Shown here piece by piece: positions 23,001-37,600 of a stretch of 64,000 nt of DNA (positions are counted from its first letter, which is position 1; each line of letters begins with the position of its first letter). This DNA comes from Cyclaneusma minus (Eukaryota > Ascomycota > Leotiomycetes > Marthamycetales > Marthamycetaceae). The translations under genes were made by a program, and so were the position numbers. Location of the stretch: the NCBI GenBank assembly GCA_037179335.1, contig JAKZHN010000014.1, forward strand, positions 124,001 through 188,000, given 5' to 3'. The notes below the pieces were generated by a model, which was not told where the DNA came from, did no database searches, and was given only the letters and a program-made list of their open reading frames with translations.

Positions 23001-26000
23001 ATAACGATTAAAATTAATAAATTAATAAATTGGAATTTTAAAAAATATATTTATACTATATTATATACAATAATAATAATAATTAATACAGAAATAAATT
23101 AGCTATTTAATATTTTAAAATCGCAGAAATTTTAAATAGTGCGAAACCTTTATATAATATTATATTTTATCCAAGCGCTATTATTATAAACTATTAAATA
23201 ATATTGGTATTATATATATATATATATATTAATAAATTGGATTTTTTAATCGCTATAAATGCCCGTATTTCTTTAATTTGTATTATATATAATTATCCTC
23301 GCTTTTTATTTTTCTTTATTAAATGGATTTTAATATTTATTTATTTAAAATATTTTAATAAGCTGCTTATATATATATATGTATTAATTTTTTTTTGAAT
23401 ATATATCATTTGCTATATTAAAAAAAATTAAAAATTTATATGCATTCCAAAAGCAACTGCTATTAAAGCTTATATAATTGCAGTTTTTTGCGGTTTTTAA
23501 AGCAATTAAATAATTGATTTTTAATAATAGCTTATTATTATTATTAAAAAATTTATATTCCATATATATATTAAAAATATAGCCTAGTAAATTATAAGCA
23601 ATTTTTTAATATATTTATTGCTATTAGTTTCAATATATTTTTCGGCTATTATAGGATTTATGATAATACTTATTATTTAAAGGCTTTTAAAATTTGTAAT
23701 TAATTAATTAATTTTTTTTTTTAATAATTGCAGGCCTTTTGCTTTAAATGGTTTCTTTTTTTCTCTTTTTCTTAAATATATTTTTATAAATAACTATTGC
23801 AAAAAAAAGCTAATAATTATTATTTCGATAACGCGGCGCTAAATATTAATAATTTATTTGATTGCTAATTAAAAATTAACAATTTTTATATTGTTTTTGC
23901 ATTGATTTTATTTGGTAAAAAGAAATTTTATTTTATATATAATAACATAATTAGCACGGTTTTTTATTTGCTAGATTTAAATTTGAATTTACCAATGTTT
24001 TTTATAATTGCTTTAAAATAGAAAATAATTCCGTTGTGTATTAGCCGCATATTTATAGTTTTAGAAAAAAGCTCAATTTTAATATTTTTTAAATGCCTTG
24101 TTTTTTGTATTATTTTAATGGGCTTTTGGTATACCGGGGTATTATATAGCAAAAAAAACAATTCCTGCTTATATTATCCTTGAATGTTTTTAGCCATATT
24201 TTTATATATATTTTAATTATTAATATTATAATATTATAGCTTTAATAAATATTTAAACTATTTATTTCAATGCTTTTAAATATTCATAAATATTTAATTA
24301 ATCCAATTATCATTGGCTTTATTTCTTTCTTGCTATTAATATTTGTATATAATATAAAAAAAATCGTTTTTTTATTTGCTTTTTTATTTGCTTTTGTTTA
24401 ATATAATGCGCTATTAATTAATAATTTTACATATAATATAAATATTATTAATATTATAGTACCACGTTTTATTTAAAATTCGATTTAAATATTTGCAAGC
24501 TGTTTTTTTCTTGCAAAAGCAAATAAATCAATTATTATTTTTTATTTATACCGGCCAAATTTCGCATATAATATTGCAAATTTTAAAATTATTTGGCCAA
24601 TTATTTAAAAATATTAGAATAAATATATTGGGATAAAGTATTATAAATAATATTATTGCTTTTTTATTTTTTATTTTTTATTAATAGGGATTTTTATAAA
24701 TTGGGCTTATTTCTGCTATTTAAATAATATGGTTTTAAATTTATTTGTATTGATTTAAATAAATTAAGTTTTTGTTTTATTATAGCAAATTGATAGTTTT
24801 ATAGTTTTTATAAAAATTTTGCTAAGTGATTTTTATTTTGTTTTTATATTTTCTTGTATTTTTTTAAATGCACTTTAAAATAAAGCCTGTTTTTTTTATT
24901 ATAATAGGCGGCTGGAAATAAGGAGATCATATATAATAATAATTTTAAAATAGTATAAATAAATAGCCGGATATAAAAGTTTTTTTATTAAAGCAGGTAT
25001 ACAACGATTTGCGTATTAATTAATATTTTATACCAATTAAAATTAAAAATATTTTTAAAAAATATTTAAACAAGATTTTAAACCCCAATAATAACTCGAT
25101 TAAAAAAATAATTACTAATTTTAAATTCTTAAAGCAAAGGCTATTTACCTATATAATTATTTTAATATATTTTATAAATTTTAAATATAAATTAAGTTTA
25201 TTTTAAAATTTCTATTAATTTCTATTAAAAATAATTTTATATTTTTTTTAAAATGTGAATTTCTATTAAGGATTGATTGATACTAGCCTAATTTGGACGA
25301 TTTTTATAGCTATTTAATTTTTAAAATTAAAAAAAGCAATTTTGTATTTTTTAATCCGTGATAGCTTAAAAATTAAATTGGCTATATTTGTTTTTAATTG
25401 GAATTTTTAAAAATCCCATCCTTTTAATTATAAGTTTTTATATTTAGCTTTTGAATACTTTTTTTTAGCTAATTGAAATATTATTCTGGATAAATTAATT
25501 TTTAAACATCGCCTAATAATCCCAAATTTAGATTTAATTAAATATTAATAAAACTATCGAAGTTTAGCTATATTGGCGGATTTGAAAATTGGAATATTGA
25601 TTTTTTAAGCATTTAAAGGCATTTTTTAATGCGCTATATTTAAATTAGGGAAAAACGAACGCATTAAAAATTTAAAGCAATTAAATAAAAAAATTAATTA
25701 AAGCTATTTCCATATTTTAAAATATTATAATTAATTTGCAATTTTAAAAATAGTTTAAAATACGGGGGAGTTTTAGGTTTTTTTTAGCTATATTATAAGA
25801 TTTAAATACTTTTAATTATATTATTTATTTATACTCTAATATAAAATATTAATATAATTGGAAAAATATTAAAAATAATAAAATAATATATAAATTAAAT
25901 GCTTTGGCCATTTAATATATATTTTTATTTTGAAAAAAAGCAAGAATAAATTGTAATCCCGTTTAAAATTAAACGCTTGATTTTACAATAAAGTTTGCGG

Positions 26001-29000
26001 CCAATTTGTTTTAAAGCAAAAGCATATAATAAATAGCTAAAATATTTAGTTTATATTTATAAATTCTTAATTTTAAAATATATTTTTTAAAAATTATAAT
26101 AAAATTAAAATAGTATATAAACCAAACGCTTTAATTATTATATATATTCTTTTTGAATACAAGTAGAAATTAATATATTCACGCCTAAAATTAAATTTTC
26201 AATAGGTTTATATATGATTGATTTTGCTTATATCCTAAAAAAAAGTGTATATAATAATTAAAGTATTTAATATATATTTTTAAACTTTTTATTTTATTAT
26301 ATATTTTAACTTGCAGTATAGCTATATATATATAATTATATATAGACTGGAATTATTATATATTAATTTAAAAAAAAACAATTGAAATTTAATTATGCAA
26401 AATCCATTATTAATTTTAATTTTTTAAATAAGTTTTTATTTAAAAAATAAATAAAATTAGCGTAAGAATCTCCCGCTTTTGACCAATTATAGCGTATATA
26501 AAATATTTGAGCAAATGTTTTTCCTTATATATATTATATATATTATATATATTATTTTAATTTAAGCGATTTTTATATTAAATGTAATAAAATATCAGAT
26601 TTATATTAATATTAATAGCTTTTTTTTTGCCTTTTAGCTATTATTTATAATATTTTTTTTTAATTTAAAAAATAAATATAGCCGGTATAAAAATCTCCTA
26701 TTTTTTACCAATAATAATATAAATAAAATAATTGAGCAAAGCCTACTTTATATATATATTATAAGTCTTTTTGCCTGCGGTAATAGCTTTTTTTTAATTA
26801 ATATATAATTTATATCATGTTGCTAAATTGGCAAAAATATTTATATAAATAATTATTAATATTTAAAATATAAATATAAAATAATAATATATATTTTGCG
26901 ATAAAATTTTAAAGCAATATTAAAATCCTTTTTCATATTAATGGTTTTGCTTATAAATTTTTAAATTCTATAAAAATCGTGTTTTTTAAAACCTATTAAA
27001 AAATATTATTAAAATAAATATTTTATTTAACTTTACGATTAAAAAACGACTTTTGCTGCAAATTATAGCATTATTAGTAATTTTTGAATTTTTAATTAAA
27101 AGAATTAAAAAAAAAATATTAGCCTATATATACTATATTATATTTGTATTATAAAATACCTATTATTATATTATTAATTATTTTGCTTTGCCAATTATAG
27201 CAATTATTATATATAGCAATTCGTATAATTATAATATATTTTTTTAACAAAATTTGCAATAAAAAGATAATTGGCTAAAACTAATTTCACTATTTTATTA
27301 TTGTAATTACCAAAATAAAATATAAGCAATTTTATTTGGAAAAAGCAATTATTAAAATAGTTTTTTATTAATTAATTTTAAAAAACCATTATTATATAAT
27401 AATTAAAATTAGTATTAATTATAATAGCTAATAAAAAGCCATTATTATTAAAAGCCGAAATTGACCAATTATTGAAAGGCGTTTTAATAATAAAAAACCC
27501 TTGGCTATTTAAAAAACAATATTATTATTTTTTATAATTTCGGTTAAAATTTGCAATATTTTAAAAATAAAGGGATTAATAATCGATTTCGCTATAATTG
27601 GTATAGCAATAGCTAGGGTGAATTTATATATGCAATTAATTATATATTTTTATAATATAGCGCATATATTAAAATTGGATTTTAATAGGATAAAATGCTA
27701 TTTAATTGATTTATATTGCATAGTATAAATATATTGGGGTATTTACAATATATATTATTTGCTAATTTCAATTAAAATAGCGAAGCTGCAAAAGCAATAT
27801 TTAATATATGAAAAATTAAAAAAAATTAATTAGGCTTAGTGGATTTAATTTATAATATTAAAAAAACCAAAATCCAATTTTGGGCTATTTAAATTAAGGT
27901 TTAAATTTAAAGCTGCGGGGCTAAAAATCACGCTTTAAATATCCACTAGCTAATACTTAGCCAGAATTATATAGTATATTAAATATATTAATATATTGAT
28001 ATAATTGATATATTGATATAATTAATATATAATATTAAAAACCCCAATTAATTATAATTGGTCTTTTGCCATATAAATTGCCCTAATAAAGCAGAAAGCA
28101 ACGTTTAATATATATTATTTTTAAATAATTTGCCTAATGCTAAATTTTTAATAAAAATAATTATTAATTTTAAAAGCCAATACTAAATTGGAATTTGCTT
28201 ATTTTTATATTATTAAATTAATATTAAAATACTGCATTGCTGGCGTATAATTTAATAATATTAGCTATAGCTAAAGGTTTAATATATACCGCTTTATTTT
28301 AAGCGGTTTTTTTTATATCCCGCCAATATACTTGGATATAGCAGCTTTATATTTGCGGATTATTTATTTAATTATAAATTAATGCATATATTTATAGTAA
28401 TTAAATTTGGATATATAAAAAGAATAAATATATAAATTAATTTTCCAAATTAATAATACTAGCTTGTCGCAATTATATATATATAATACTAGTAAAATTC
28501 CAATATAGCTATTTATTTCTATTAAAATCAAGCAGCCAAATATAAAGCCATTTGAAAAAAAAACCTTAATTAAAAATCTAAAACTAATAATAAAATCAAT
28601 GCGAAATTTAAAATATATATCGATAAATTAAAAATTAATTACTAAAATAGCCGGAGCAATTATATTATAGTGCAAAATTTAATTAAATAATAAAATCCAG
28701 TATAATAATAGGATTAATTATAAAACCCAATAAAGCAATATAATGGAGTATTGTAGCAAAATAGCGCAAATATTAAATAAATCTTATTTTTGCAAAACTT
28801 GTTATTACGGGTTTTTTCCGTTAATTATTTAATTTGTATAAAAATCGGGCAAAGCTAATTAATTAATATATATATATATATATTCCCGCTTAATAATTTC
28901 CAATTGGCTTTTGCTTTGCTTTCTAAAATTTATAATATCACAAAAAATATATGTATAGCCCTTTATTAAATTTTGCAATTAATTATAAATATTTTTTAAT

Positions 29001-30817
29001 TAAAATCTTTTTTTAAAAAAAATATAATGGTTAAATAAGCGCGCTTATTATTTATAAAGCTTTAATTTTTCTGCAAAAAAAATCCTTTTAATAAAAAAAA
29101 TTGCCAATAATAAAAAAGCATTGCAATTTGCGCAATTATTTATATTAAATCAATTTATAATTATTATTAATTAATATAGAAAATATTAGTTTTTTTAATA
29201 AATTTTATATAAAGATAATATATTAAATATTGCGCTATATTTAATTATAAAAAATTAATAGCTGGAAATCCTTACTTCGTATTATTAATAATATTAGGAA
29301 TAAAAACAACGGGGATTGGGAAAAAAGGAAAATTATTATAATTATTAATAATTTTAATATAATTTATAAATTGGATTTAGAAAACCATTATTTATATTTT
29401 TAAATTATAATTATTTATATTTTTAAATTATATTCTTTATTAAATATTTAATTTTCATATTCAGTATATATTTAAATTGCGAATTAAAAATATATGCTTA
29501 TTATACCAATATTTTTCTATCTCCGCCAAATTAAAAATTAATGCTTATAGAAAATAATAATATTAGTATTATTATATCCTAATAATTTATCATTATTTAT
29601 TTATTATATATATATATATATATTATAAATAAATTTGGATTATATTAAATAAAACTTTGTTAGAATTTAAAGCTATATATAATATTGATTGGCCTAAATA
29701 TTATCGAGAAAATCAAAATAATAAATATTTTAATAATTATAATAGAATTATATATTTTTATTTATAATAATATTTTGCGACTCATTCATTTTATAAATAT
29801 AGATTAAAATATTATAATTAAAATAAAATATAATATATAAATATTAATAGCATTCCTAATTAAAACTATGAGAGATATATTTGAATAAAATACGACTTTT
29901 AATATAAAAAGCCCAATTGCAAATAAGAATTATTATATATATAATATGAATAAAATGCAAAAAAGCAATCTAATATATAATATAAACAAAAATTCCCGTT
30001 AAAATCCAAAAACATATACCTTGCAATAAAAATTGGATTTAATAATAATTTTTAAAAAAACCGGGAAAAATTACAAAAAAAAGCTTAATATTCAATTGGC
30101 CTGTTTTATTTAATATATTTCCAATTATAAATATTGTTTTATTTTAAATTATTAATTCCCCATATTATAAATTTTATAATTAAAATCGCCAAATTTACAA
30201 ATTATTTAAAAACGGCTATTTTAGCAAAAGCAATTGAATAATATTTTGCAAGCGTTTTAAAAAAAGATCGCTTTATTTAAGCTAGGAAAAAATTAATATT
30301 TTGAATAATTATAAATTATAAAAAATACAAAAATCTGGATAAGCAATTATAATAATAATATTTTTTATATATTAATAAGTAAAAAGCAAAACCAAAAGCA
30401 ATATTGCCAAAAATAAACTATTTAAATATTAAAATAAAATTGCTATAATTATTATTGCTATAAGTCTATTATATAACCTAAATAATTTTATTATTTATAT
30501 ATTTAAATTAATAGCGTACGTTATATTATTATTAATAAAGCCTAATTTTATATTTATTAAATATTAAAATTTATATACTATATTTATAAAAATGCAAAAA
30601 GGCTACCAATTTTTATATAAGGCTATTATACAAATTGCTTTTAAGCGCAAAAAATCCAATAAGAAATTAAAGGCTAAAAATATAAATTTTAAAAAATCCA
30701 AATTCTAAATTGCTATAAATACTTTAATTCTAAATAATACCAGCAATAATATAGCAAATAAAATTTGCCTATAAATATTCTTGGCAATATTAATAATGCC
30801 TGATTATTAATAAATAA

Positions 30818-30818
<1 letters not shown>

Positions 30819-30899
<81 letters not shown>
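30819..30899. repeat. (AAT)n microsatellite
   Basis: About 26 uninterrupted AAT/TAA triplets lie inside the A+T-rich block. They create spurious poly-Ile and poly-Leu reading frames on the minus strand. Confidence 0.95.
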
Positions 30900-30901
<2 letters not shown>

Positions 30902-33310
30902 TGCCAATACAAAAAATACCAATAAAAAAATACCAATATTTGCTAGCAAAAAGCAGCAAAAATACCCAATTTTTATTAAAGCATTTATTATCCGATAATA
31001 GCAAATTGTTTTAATATAATTTTAACGGCAATCTATTTATATTTAAAGGAAAATATAAAATATTTAAATAAAAAATTATTTATAAAAACAATAAAAAAAT
31101 AGAAAAAGTTTTATTATTAGGAAAATATATAAAATATATTTTGCATTAGGTTTTATTTAAGCATTTTAAATCAAGCTTAAATATAAATAATATATTAAAT
31201 ATAAATTGCATAAAAGCGGCTGCTATTCGCCAAATTTATAAAATATACCCGGGAATTTTAAAATCCATCCTTTTAAAATTAAATTTAAAACCATTGCTTA
31301 TTAAAAAATTGGCTATAATTAATATTTTGAAAAAGTTTAAAATTAACCTTAAATATTTGGATTTTCTTGCTATTTATCCTATTTAAAAAAAAGCCGCAAG
31401 GCTAAAACTATTACTTGTATTTAAAAATCTCCCGCTTAATAATTTTTAAATATAAAATTTCCGCTATATATTTAAACAGGATTATTTTATAATAAATATA
31501 TTTTCTATAAGCTTTAAACCTTTCAAAGTAAAATATTTTTTTTTTATTTATAATATAATATTAAATTTTAATAAATTAAATTAAATTAAATAAATATAAA
31601 TACTGATAATAATTATTATCTAGAGCCAAAAAAAAGGCAAAAGGGATTTTGTATATTTTTATAAAATACCTATATATATTAAAAGAATTTTTATATTAGC
31701 TTAATATACCAAATATTATTTATTTATCCAGATTATTAAAGTATTTATAATATTATAAATATAATGTATTTATTTTTAAAAAATAATATTATCAACCTTT
31801 AAGCAATATTATTTAAAAAATTATATATAATGCTAGCAATAAATGAAATACGAAAAATACGAAATATAAATTTTGTTTTAATTAATAATAAAAAAAGGCA
31901 AAAAATATAAAAATACATTTATTTATTATATATAAAATATAAAAATTATACAATTAATATAATAATAATATATGCTTTTAATCCTATTATTATTAATTTT
32001 TAAATAGCTAATTGGACTTTAAATAATTCAATTAAATTTTAATAATATTTTTGGCAATTTCTATTTAATGCTTTATATTATCCAATAATCGTTTTTCTTA
32101 CAATTATCCCCTATATATATTTATTATTTTATTTTTCCTAGCTGCCTTTAATGTTTTAATTTTTAATACTGCAGTTTTAAGCTTTTTAATATTTAAAAGC
32201 GCAATTGCAAAATTGCTAATAATGCTTTTTACGCTATTCATAAATTTATTGGTATAGATTTTTTACTGCCTTTTTCTCGACTTAATAATAGGAATAAATT
32301 TGGTAAAAATGGACTTGATAGCAGGATAAACAAATTCGGCAGAAGTAAATTTAGCAGCAAAATAAATAAATTTGGCAATAGAATAAATGGATTTGATAGC
32401 AAAAGCGAAAATAAATTTAAATGCAATAATTGATTAATTAAGCTCAAAAACAATGAATTTAATCTTGGTAAAAAATTTGAATACAATGCTTTTTTTTAAT
32501 ATATTTTGCTTTCGCCGATTTTATATATTTTATATTTGATATATTAAAAGCTACATATAATTTTGGCGGTTTTTCTTATTTATTCAATTAAAATTATTTA
32601 ATAAAAACGAATAGCAAAATATTATATAGCATTTTTTTAAAAGCTTAAATAAATACTGCCATTTAAAATACCACCAATAATGCTAATTAGCATAGCTTAT
32701 ATAATAGCCTATTAGCTAATATAATATTAAATATATATATTTATATATAATTTAATTTATAAAAATTAAAAACAAGCTAATTTATATTATAAATTATTAA
32801 AAAGCATTTCGCCAATTAAATAATATTTATAAAAAGCATTTATTATAAATTCAAATATTTTATAAACATATTTAATATTATAAAATTAATAGCCATTAAT
32901 ACAATTATTATAATTTTTTTAAATAATTGCTTTATAGCTATATTTAAATATATAATAAAAATTAATATAATATAAATCCTTATTATTAATATTTAGCCAA
33001 TTAGTAATAGCGTTTTATATGATATAATTAAAAAAATACAAAAAAAATATAATATAGCGTATTAAAGCAAAAAGTTTTTAAAAATTAATATAATAAATAA
33101 TAATAATAATAATATATTTAATATATATTAATGTATTAATATTTACCAAATATAAATTGGGTATAAGGAAAATAAAAAAAAAACTCTAATTATTAATATT
33201 AATATAATTGCGAAAATAAAACTCCAATAATACCAAAATGCCTAAATTATAATTATTTTATTTTATTTATATAAAATATATTATTTAAATAAATATTATA
33301 TTATATTAAC

Positions 33311-33470
33311 TAGCATAATAATTAAAATGCAATGATAATAAAATTGGTTGCTAAAATACTGCATTTTAGTAAAATAAATTATTATATTAAATAGTATAGT
33401 AATTAAAATGCAATAATAATAGGATTAATTGCTAAAATGCAGTATTTTGGTAAAATAAATTATTTCCGCA
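33311..33470. repeat. Two 81-bp tandem copies at right end of the A+T block
   Basis: Copies at about 33311-33390 and 33392-33470 share TAATTAAAATGCAAT, GCTAAAATRC and TAAAATAAATTAT with mostly G/A and C/T differences. The segment at 33392-33415 also matches 19854-19876 at the other end of the block, in direct orientation. Confidence 0.55.
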
Positions 33471-33710
33471 ATATAAATTATTTCCGGATATATTCCATTT
33501 TAGCAAAATATAATATTAAATACAATATTAGCAAATTATTAGCAATAATATTTTACTTTCTAAAATAAATTATTAGATTTTCGCTATAATAGTAATTAAA
33601 ATACGCTATAAATTGTAAAATGCGATATAATTTACAATACTTTACCAAATATAATAAAATAGCCAGCGAACGGCCCCTCTACAATTAAAGGACTTTACCA
33701 CCACGCTATT

Positions 33711-34688
33711 AATCGGGCAACCGTGTCAGCAGACTATTTGCCACCCCCCGAGTCCCGGTAATGTTATGATAATGCGTACATGTAGTCGTGACCGCAGCCC
33801 TTTATCATTTGCGAGGCCAGCCCCGGATCTCTTTGTGCTGCCGCCAAGCGATCCGTTCAACGGGCGGCTCAGCTTAGGTTAGCTCGGTATTTGGTGGGCT
33901 CAGTCCTCGTCTGGTTGCTGTTCTGCTCGCACATGAGTCCCTGCTTCAGGCTCCCGCTGCTGCTCGGAGTTTTTGTCCTGTTACCAAGGCTAGTTCGATC
34001 TGCCCTCTGGTCTGGCGCCATCTGCCGGAGAGCACATCTTCCCCCATCCAGCAAGTCTTGGGGGCAAGCTTAACTTTGTCGGTAGCAAATGGAGAGAAGG
34101 CCTCGAGCACAGCTCCCGGGCCCGACCATCTCAACCAGGAGCCGGCTTAGTCCCGCCCTTTGCATCTGACAATTTGTACCCCATTGCTGTCCGACGTGGA
34201 TTAGGCGGCCTTCTGCCCCATCAATTCCCTACCACGGCGCGCCCTGTGTGGTTCGCTGTGCTGGCCTCCTATTCCCAATTGCCTATAGCGGCTGGCGCCC
34301 GCCACGGTCGCCTGTGGGGATCAGCGCGCGAGGCAGCGAAATAATTGCCCATAATTAATTTGCTTTCCACACTATCCGCGACCCGCCACGAAAGAGTTAC
34401 CCACCAAAACTTCTGCCGTCTGGTGCACCAAAGTCGCACGAGCCCCATCGTCCATCGTCGACAACTGACTTCCGCCGCCCACCTCCCTCACACTCACGCA
34501 CACCTCCGCCGAACAGCTTCAACCCCTCGCCTCCGCTCTCCGTGGCCGCCACGCCAGTATTGAAATATCCACTGTCGCTCGCCCTGCCTCGCCCGACGCC
34601 TGCTGCCCACCTCCGATCCGCAAAGCATGCGTGACTAGCCCGTCTACAATGTGCGCAATCGAGCACGCTTTGATCCTCATCAATCACC
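33711..34688. other. Promoter region of the CaMKK-type kinase
   Basis: About 1 kb of normal composition between the A+T block and the kinase start. No gene is seen. A TACATGTA palindrome lies just outside, not at, the right border of the block (33777-33784). The 300 bp before the start is rich in CCGCC and CACCTC pyrimidine tracts typical of fungal core promoters. Confidence 0.5.
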
Positions 34689-37600
34689 ATGGATCCTTCG
34701 TCCAAGACGGTCGCGAGTACCCCCTCGTCCAGCCCTGGCCTCTACAGTCCGGCCGCCCTGTCGCTATCCCAGCGAGCTCTCGCCGGCTTCCAGCCAGACG
34801 GGACTCCCGGCCATAGCCCCTACTTGCACCCGCTTCAGCTCCACAAGGTGAAAGAGTAAGTTGGCTACCTTCTGCCAGGTCTGTCCCAGAGTCAAGCTTA
34901 CACGGCGATCTAGGACCCACAAGGCTCAAATCGAGCAGGACTTCATCACCGGCCGGAAGCTCATCAACCAATACGAGGTCATCGATGAAATCGGCCGAGG
35001 CGTGCACGGCAAAGTCAAGTTGGCTCGAAGCCTGGAAACTGGAGATTATGTCGCCATCAAGATTATACAGCGGTTTTCTAAGAAGCGGAGACTTGGCCGC
35101 GTGACAGTCTCCCCAGAGGACAAGACGAAAAGAGAGATCGCCATCCTAAAGAAAATTCGTCATCCAAATGTCGTCGGTTTGTTAGAGGTTATTGACGACC
35201 CAGATTACAAGAAGATCTATATGGTGCTTGAGCACGTCGAATTAGGAGAGATAGTATGGCGCAAGAAGGGCGCCCAGCAGATCTGCATCTACGAACGACG
35301 ACGCTTTGAACAGGAGAGCCGAGGAGAGAAGGCCACCAAGACGGACGAAGAGAATCAAGAAAAATATTTCCAGCTGACCCAGCAGCGCCGCGAACGAAGA
35401 GACGCAATGCGAGCGAGAATGGCCCGAAAACAGTCGGAGAAAATTGATCACTGGAGTCTTGAGCATGGTATGGACGACGAACCTATCGAAGAAATGGCGC
35501 CCCTCTCACGACAAGATACCAATTTTTCTGAGATCCACAATCCTGGCACTTTTCACGATACACCGCTTTCCCGATCGACACAAAGCTCGCGTGGGCCGTC
35601 TCGAGCGACATCTAAGACACCGTCTAAAGTCGGCTCTCGCGCTCACACCCCGCTGCCGGCCGAGTTCGATATTGGCCCCGATAGCGACAATGAAGTCGAA
35701 ACTCCGGGTGCTGAAAACGAACTCCACTCTGCATACTCTTCAGCCGTTGCTCTCGAGGGATCCATGTTTGGTGCATATGCTGATGATACGCCATTCCGCA
35801 TGCGGTCCCCCAGCACAGTTGACAGTGTTATTTCTCACATGTCTTCAGTAGACGAAGCTATGCCCCATGACGCATTCGAAGACGACTTTTCGTATGTTCC
35901 CTGTTTCACATTGGATCAAGCCAGGTCCGCTTTCAGGGATACTGTGCTGGGACTCGAGTATCTGCACTATCAAGGCGTCGTTCACAGAGACATAAAGCCC
36001 GCGAACCTACTCTGGACCAAAGATCATCGTGTCAAGATCTCGGACTTTGGAGTCTCCTATTTTGGCCGACCAATCCGCGAGGGCGAGCCAGAGGAGTATG
36101 TGCCCGAGGAAGATGCCAGGGACTTTGATGATGATCTTGAGTTAGCAAAGACCGTCGGGACGCCAGCCTTCTTTGCTCCCGAGCTATGTTACACTGATCT
36201 GGACGTGGAACAGCCGAAGGTAACAGAGCAAATAGACGTTTGGTCCCTGGGAGTTACATTGTACTGCTTGGTATTTGCTCGCCTCCCGTTTCTTGCAGAA
36301 GATGAGTATCAGCTATTCCGCACTATTGCCCAACAAGAAGTCTATATACCTCGGCGCAGGCTAAAGGCGGTAGACCCTTCTTACTGCAGCTCGCATATGA
36401 ACCTGTCAAAGCGCCAGGGACCTACGTATGGCGAATTCCGTGATGAGAACGAGCTTCGGCTGGAGGACATCGACGACGAGTTATACGACCTCCTCTTTCG
36501 AATGCTCATCAAAGACCCTACCAAGCGCATCAAACTCCGGGAAGTGAAGCGTCACCCATGGGTCCTTCAAGGAATTGACAATCGCATTGCCTGGCTCGAC
36601 GACACCGATCCGTCGCGCAACACTGGTGGCCGACGCATTCAGGTCGATGACCGAGAATTGGAGCGTGCCGTCGTTCCACTTACCTTTCTCGATCGTGCAC
36701 GCTCAGTTGTGAAGAAAACTATTGGCAAGGTCCTTGGAGCGACCACCAGGAGTAGCGAAAGGGGTGAAGGCGGCTCTAGACGACGAGCGCTGAGCAGTGC
36801 TACTAGTTCTGCTGGTGATCCTGCATTCAGCCATAACCATGGTCCTATCCACAACCACGGTCCTGCAACGACGCCCATTAGGGATTTACGGCGCGCGAGT
36901 CTTCGAGGTGACGAGCCTTCTTACTTCACGGCGATGAGGGAACCACACGAACCGACAGAACATCCCCTGGCACAAAGTGTCGTGGCTAGTCCGGAGCGAC
37001 CCGTCACTTTTGAGGACCCATTCGCACAAAGTTATTCCAAGTACGGTCGAGCTCCTACCCCAAACCGGCAATCTTCTGGACACTCAACCGATCACGAGCG
37101 ACCCGCCTACCAGGATAGGACTGTCTCTGCCTCCGATTCCATACAGACCGTCGTTCCACGAGTCCCCACGCATTCTCACTCTGCGTCAACGCCAGCGCCA
37201 TGCAAAGTCCCGGAACAAGAGACTATCAGCAACGCCAGTTCTTCCAGTCACAGTATCTTCACGAGCCGAAGGCCTGGTCTGCGGCACAAGTTAAGCCGAG
37301 ACATTCGGGAAGAATACATGAGCGAGGGCTTGTATGGCCACTCACGGAATCGCTCCAACGAGCGTGCGTTGTTTCATACCGACGATAAGCACGGAGAGGC
37401 AAGTCTTGCTATCAGCCGAGCTGTGGCCCCGGGCAGTCTCGAACCAGTTGAAACTATCCGAGAATCCATGTCTCCGTCGTCCACAGAACCTAGTCCAAAG
37501 ACTATGGAGTTTCCGAAGACTCTACATTCGCCAGCTTTCTTCCAGCCCTCGATGCTCGCTGCTCATTTTGCTGCGCATTCGGCTGCCTCGAGCCCTGGCC

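Larger units (their letters stand above)
19666..33710. mobile_element. 14-kb A+T-rich block, RIP-decayed repeat DNA
   Basis: Composition changes abruptly at both sides to very high A+T, with stops in every frame and no intact gene. The only longer open frames are homopolymeric (poly-Ile or poly-Leu from AAT repeats) or hydrophobic by composition. Such blocks in Pezizomycotina usually are transposons mutated C-to-T by RIP, and the copies of repeats inside differ largely by C/T and G/A. The two borders carry AATAGCGTGGT at 19666-19676 and its exact inverse at 33700-33710. Repeats related to each other lie just inside both ends. Whether this is one element, a nested mosaic, or part of a centromere or AT-isochore cannot be decided here. 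Confidence 0.7.

Noticed and set aside
30713..31004. Minus-strand frames with long poly-Leu or poly-Ile
   Set aside because: They are translations of the (AAT)n microsatellite in the decayed block.
19666..33710. Interpretation as mitochondrial DNA insertion
   Set aside because: High A+T content suggests it, but there are no rRNA, tRNA or respiratory gene remnants and RIP-like transition differences explain the composition better.
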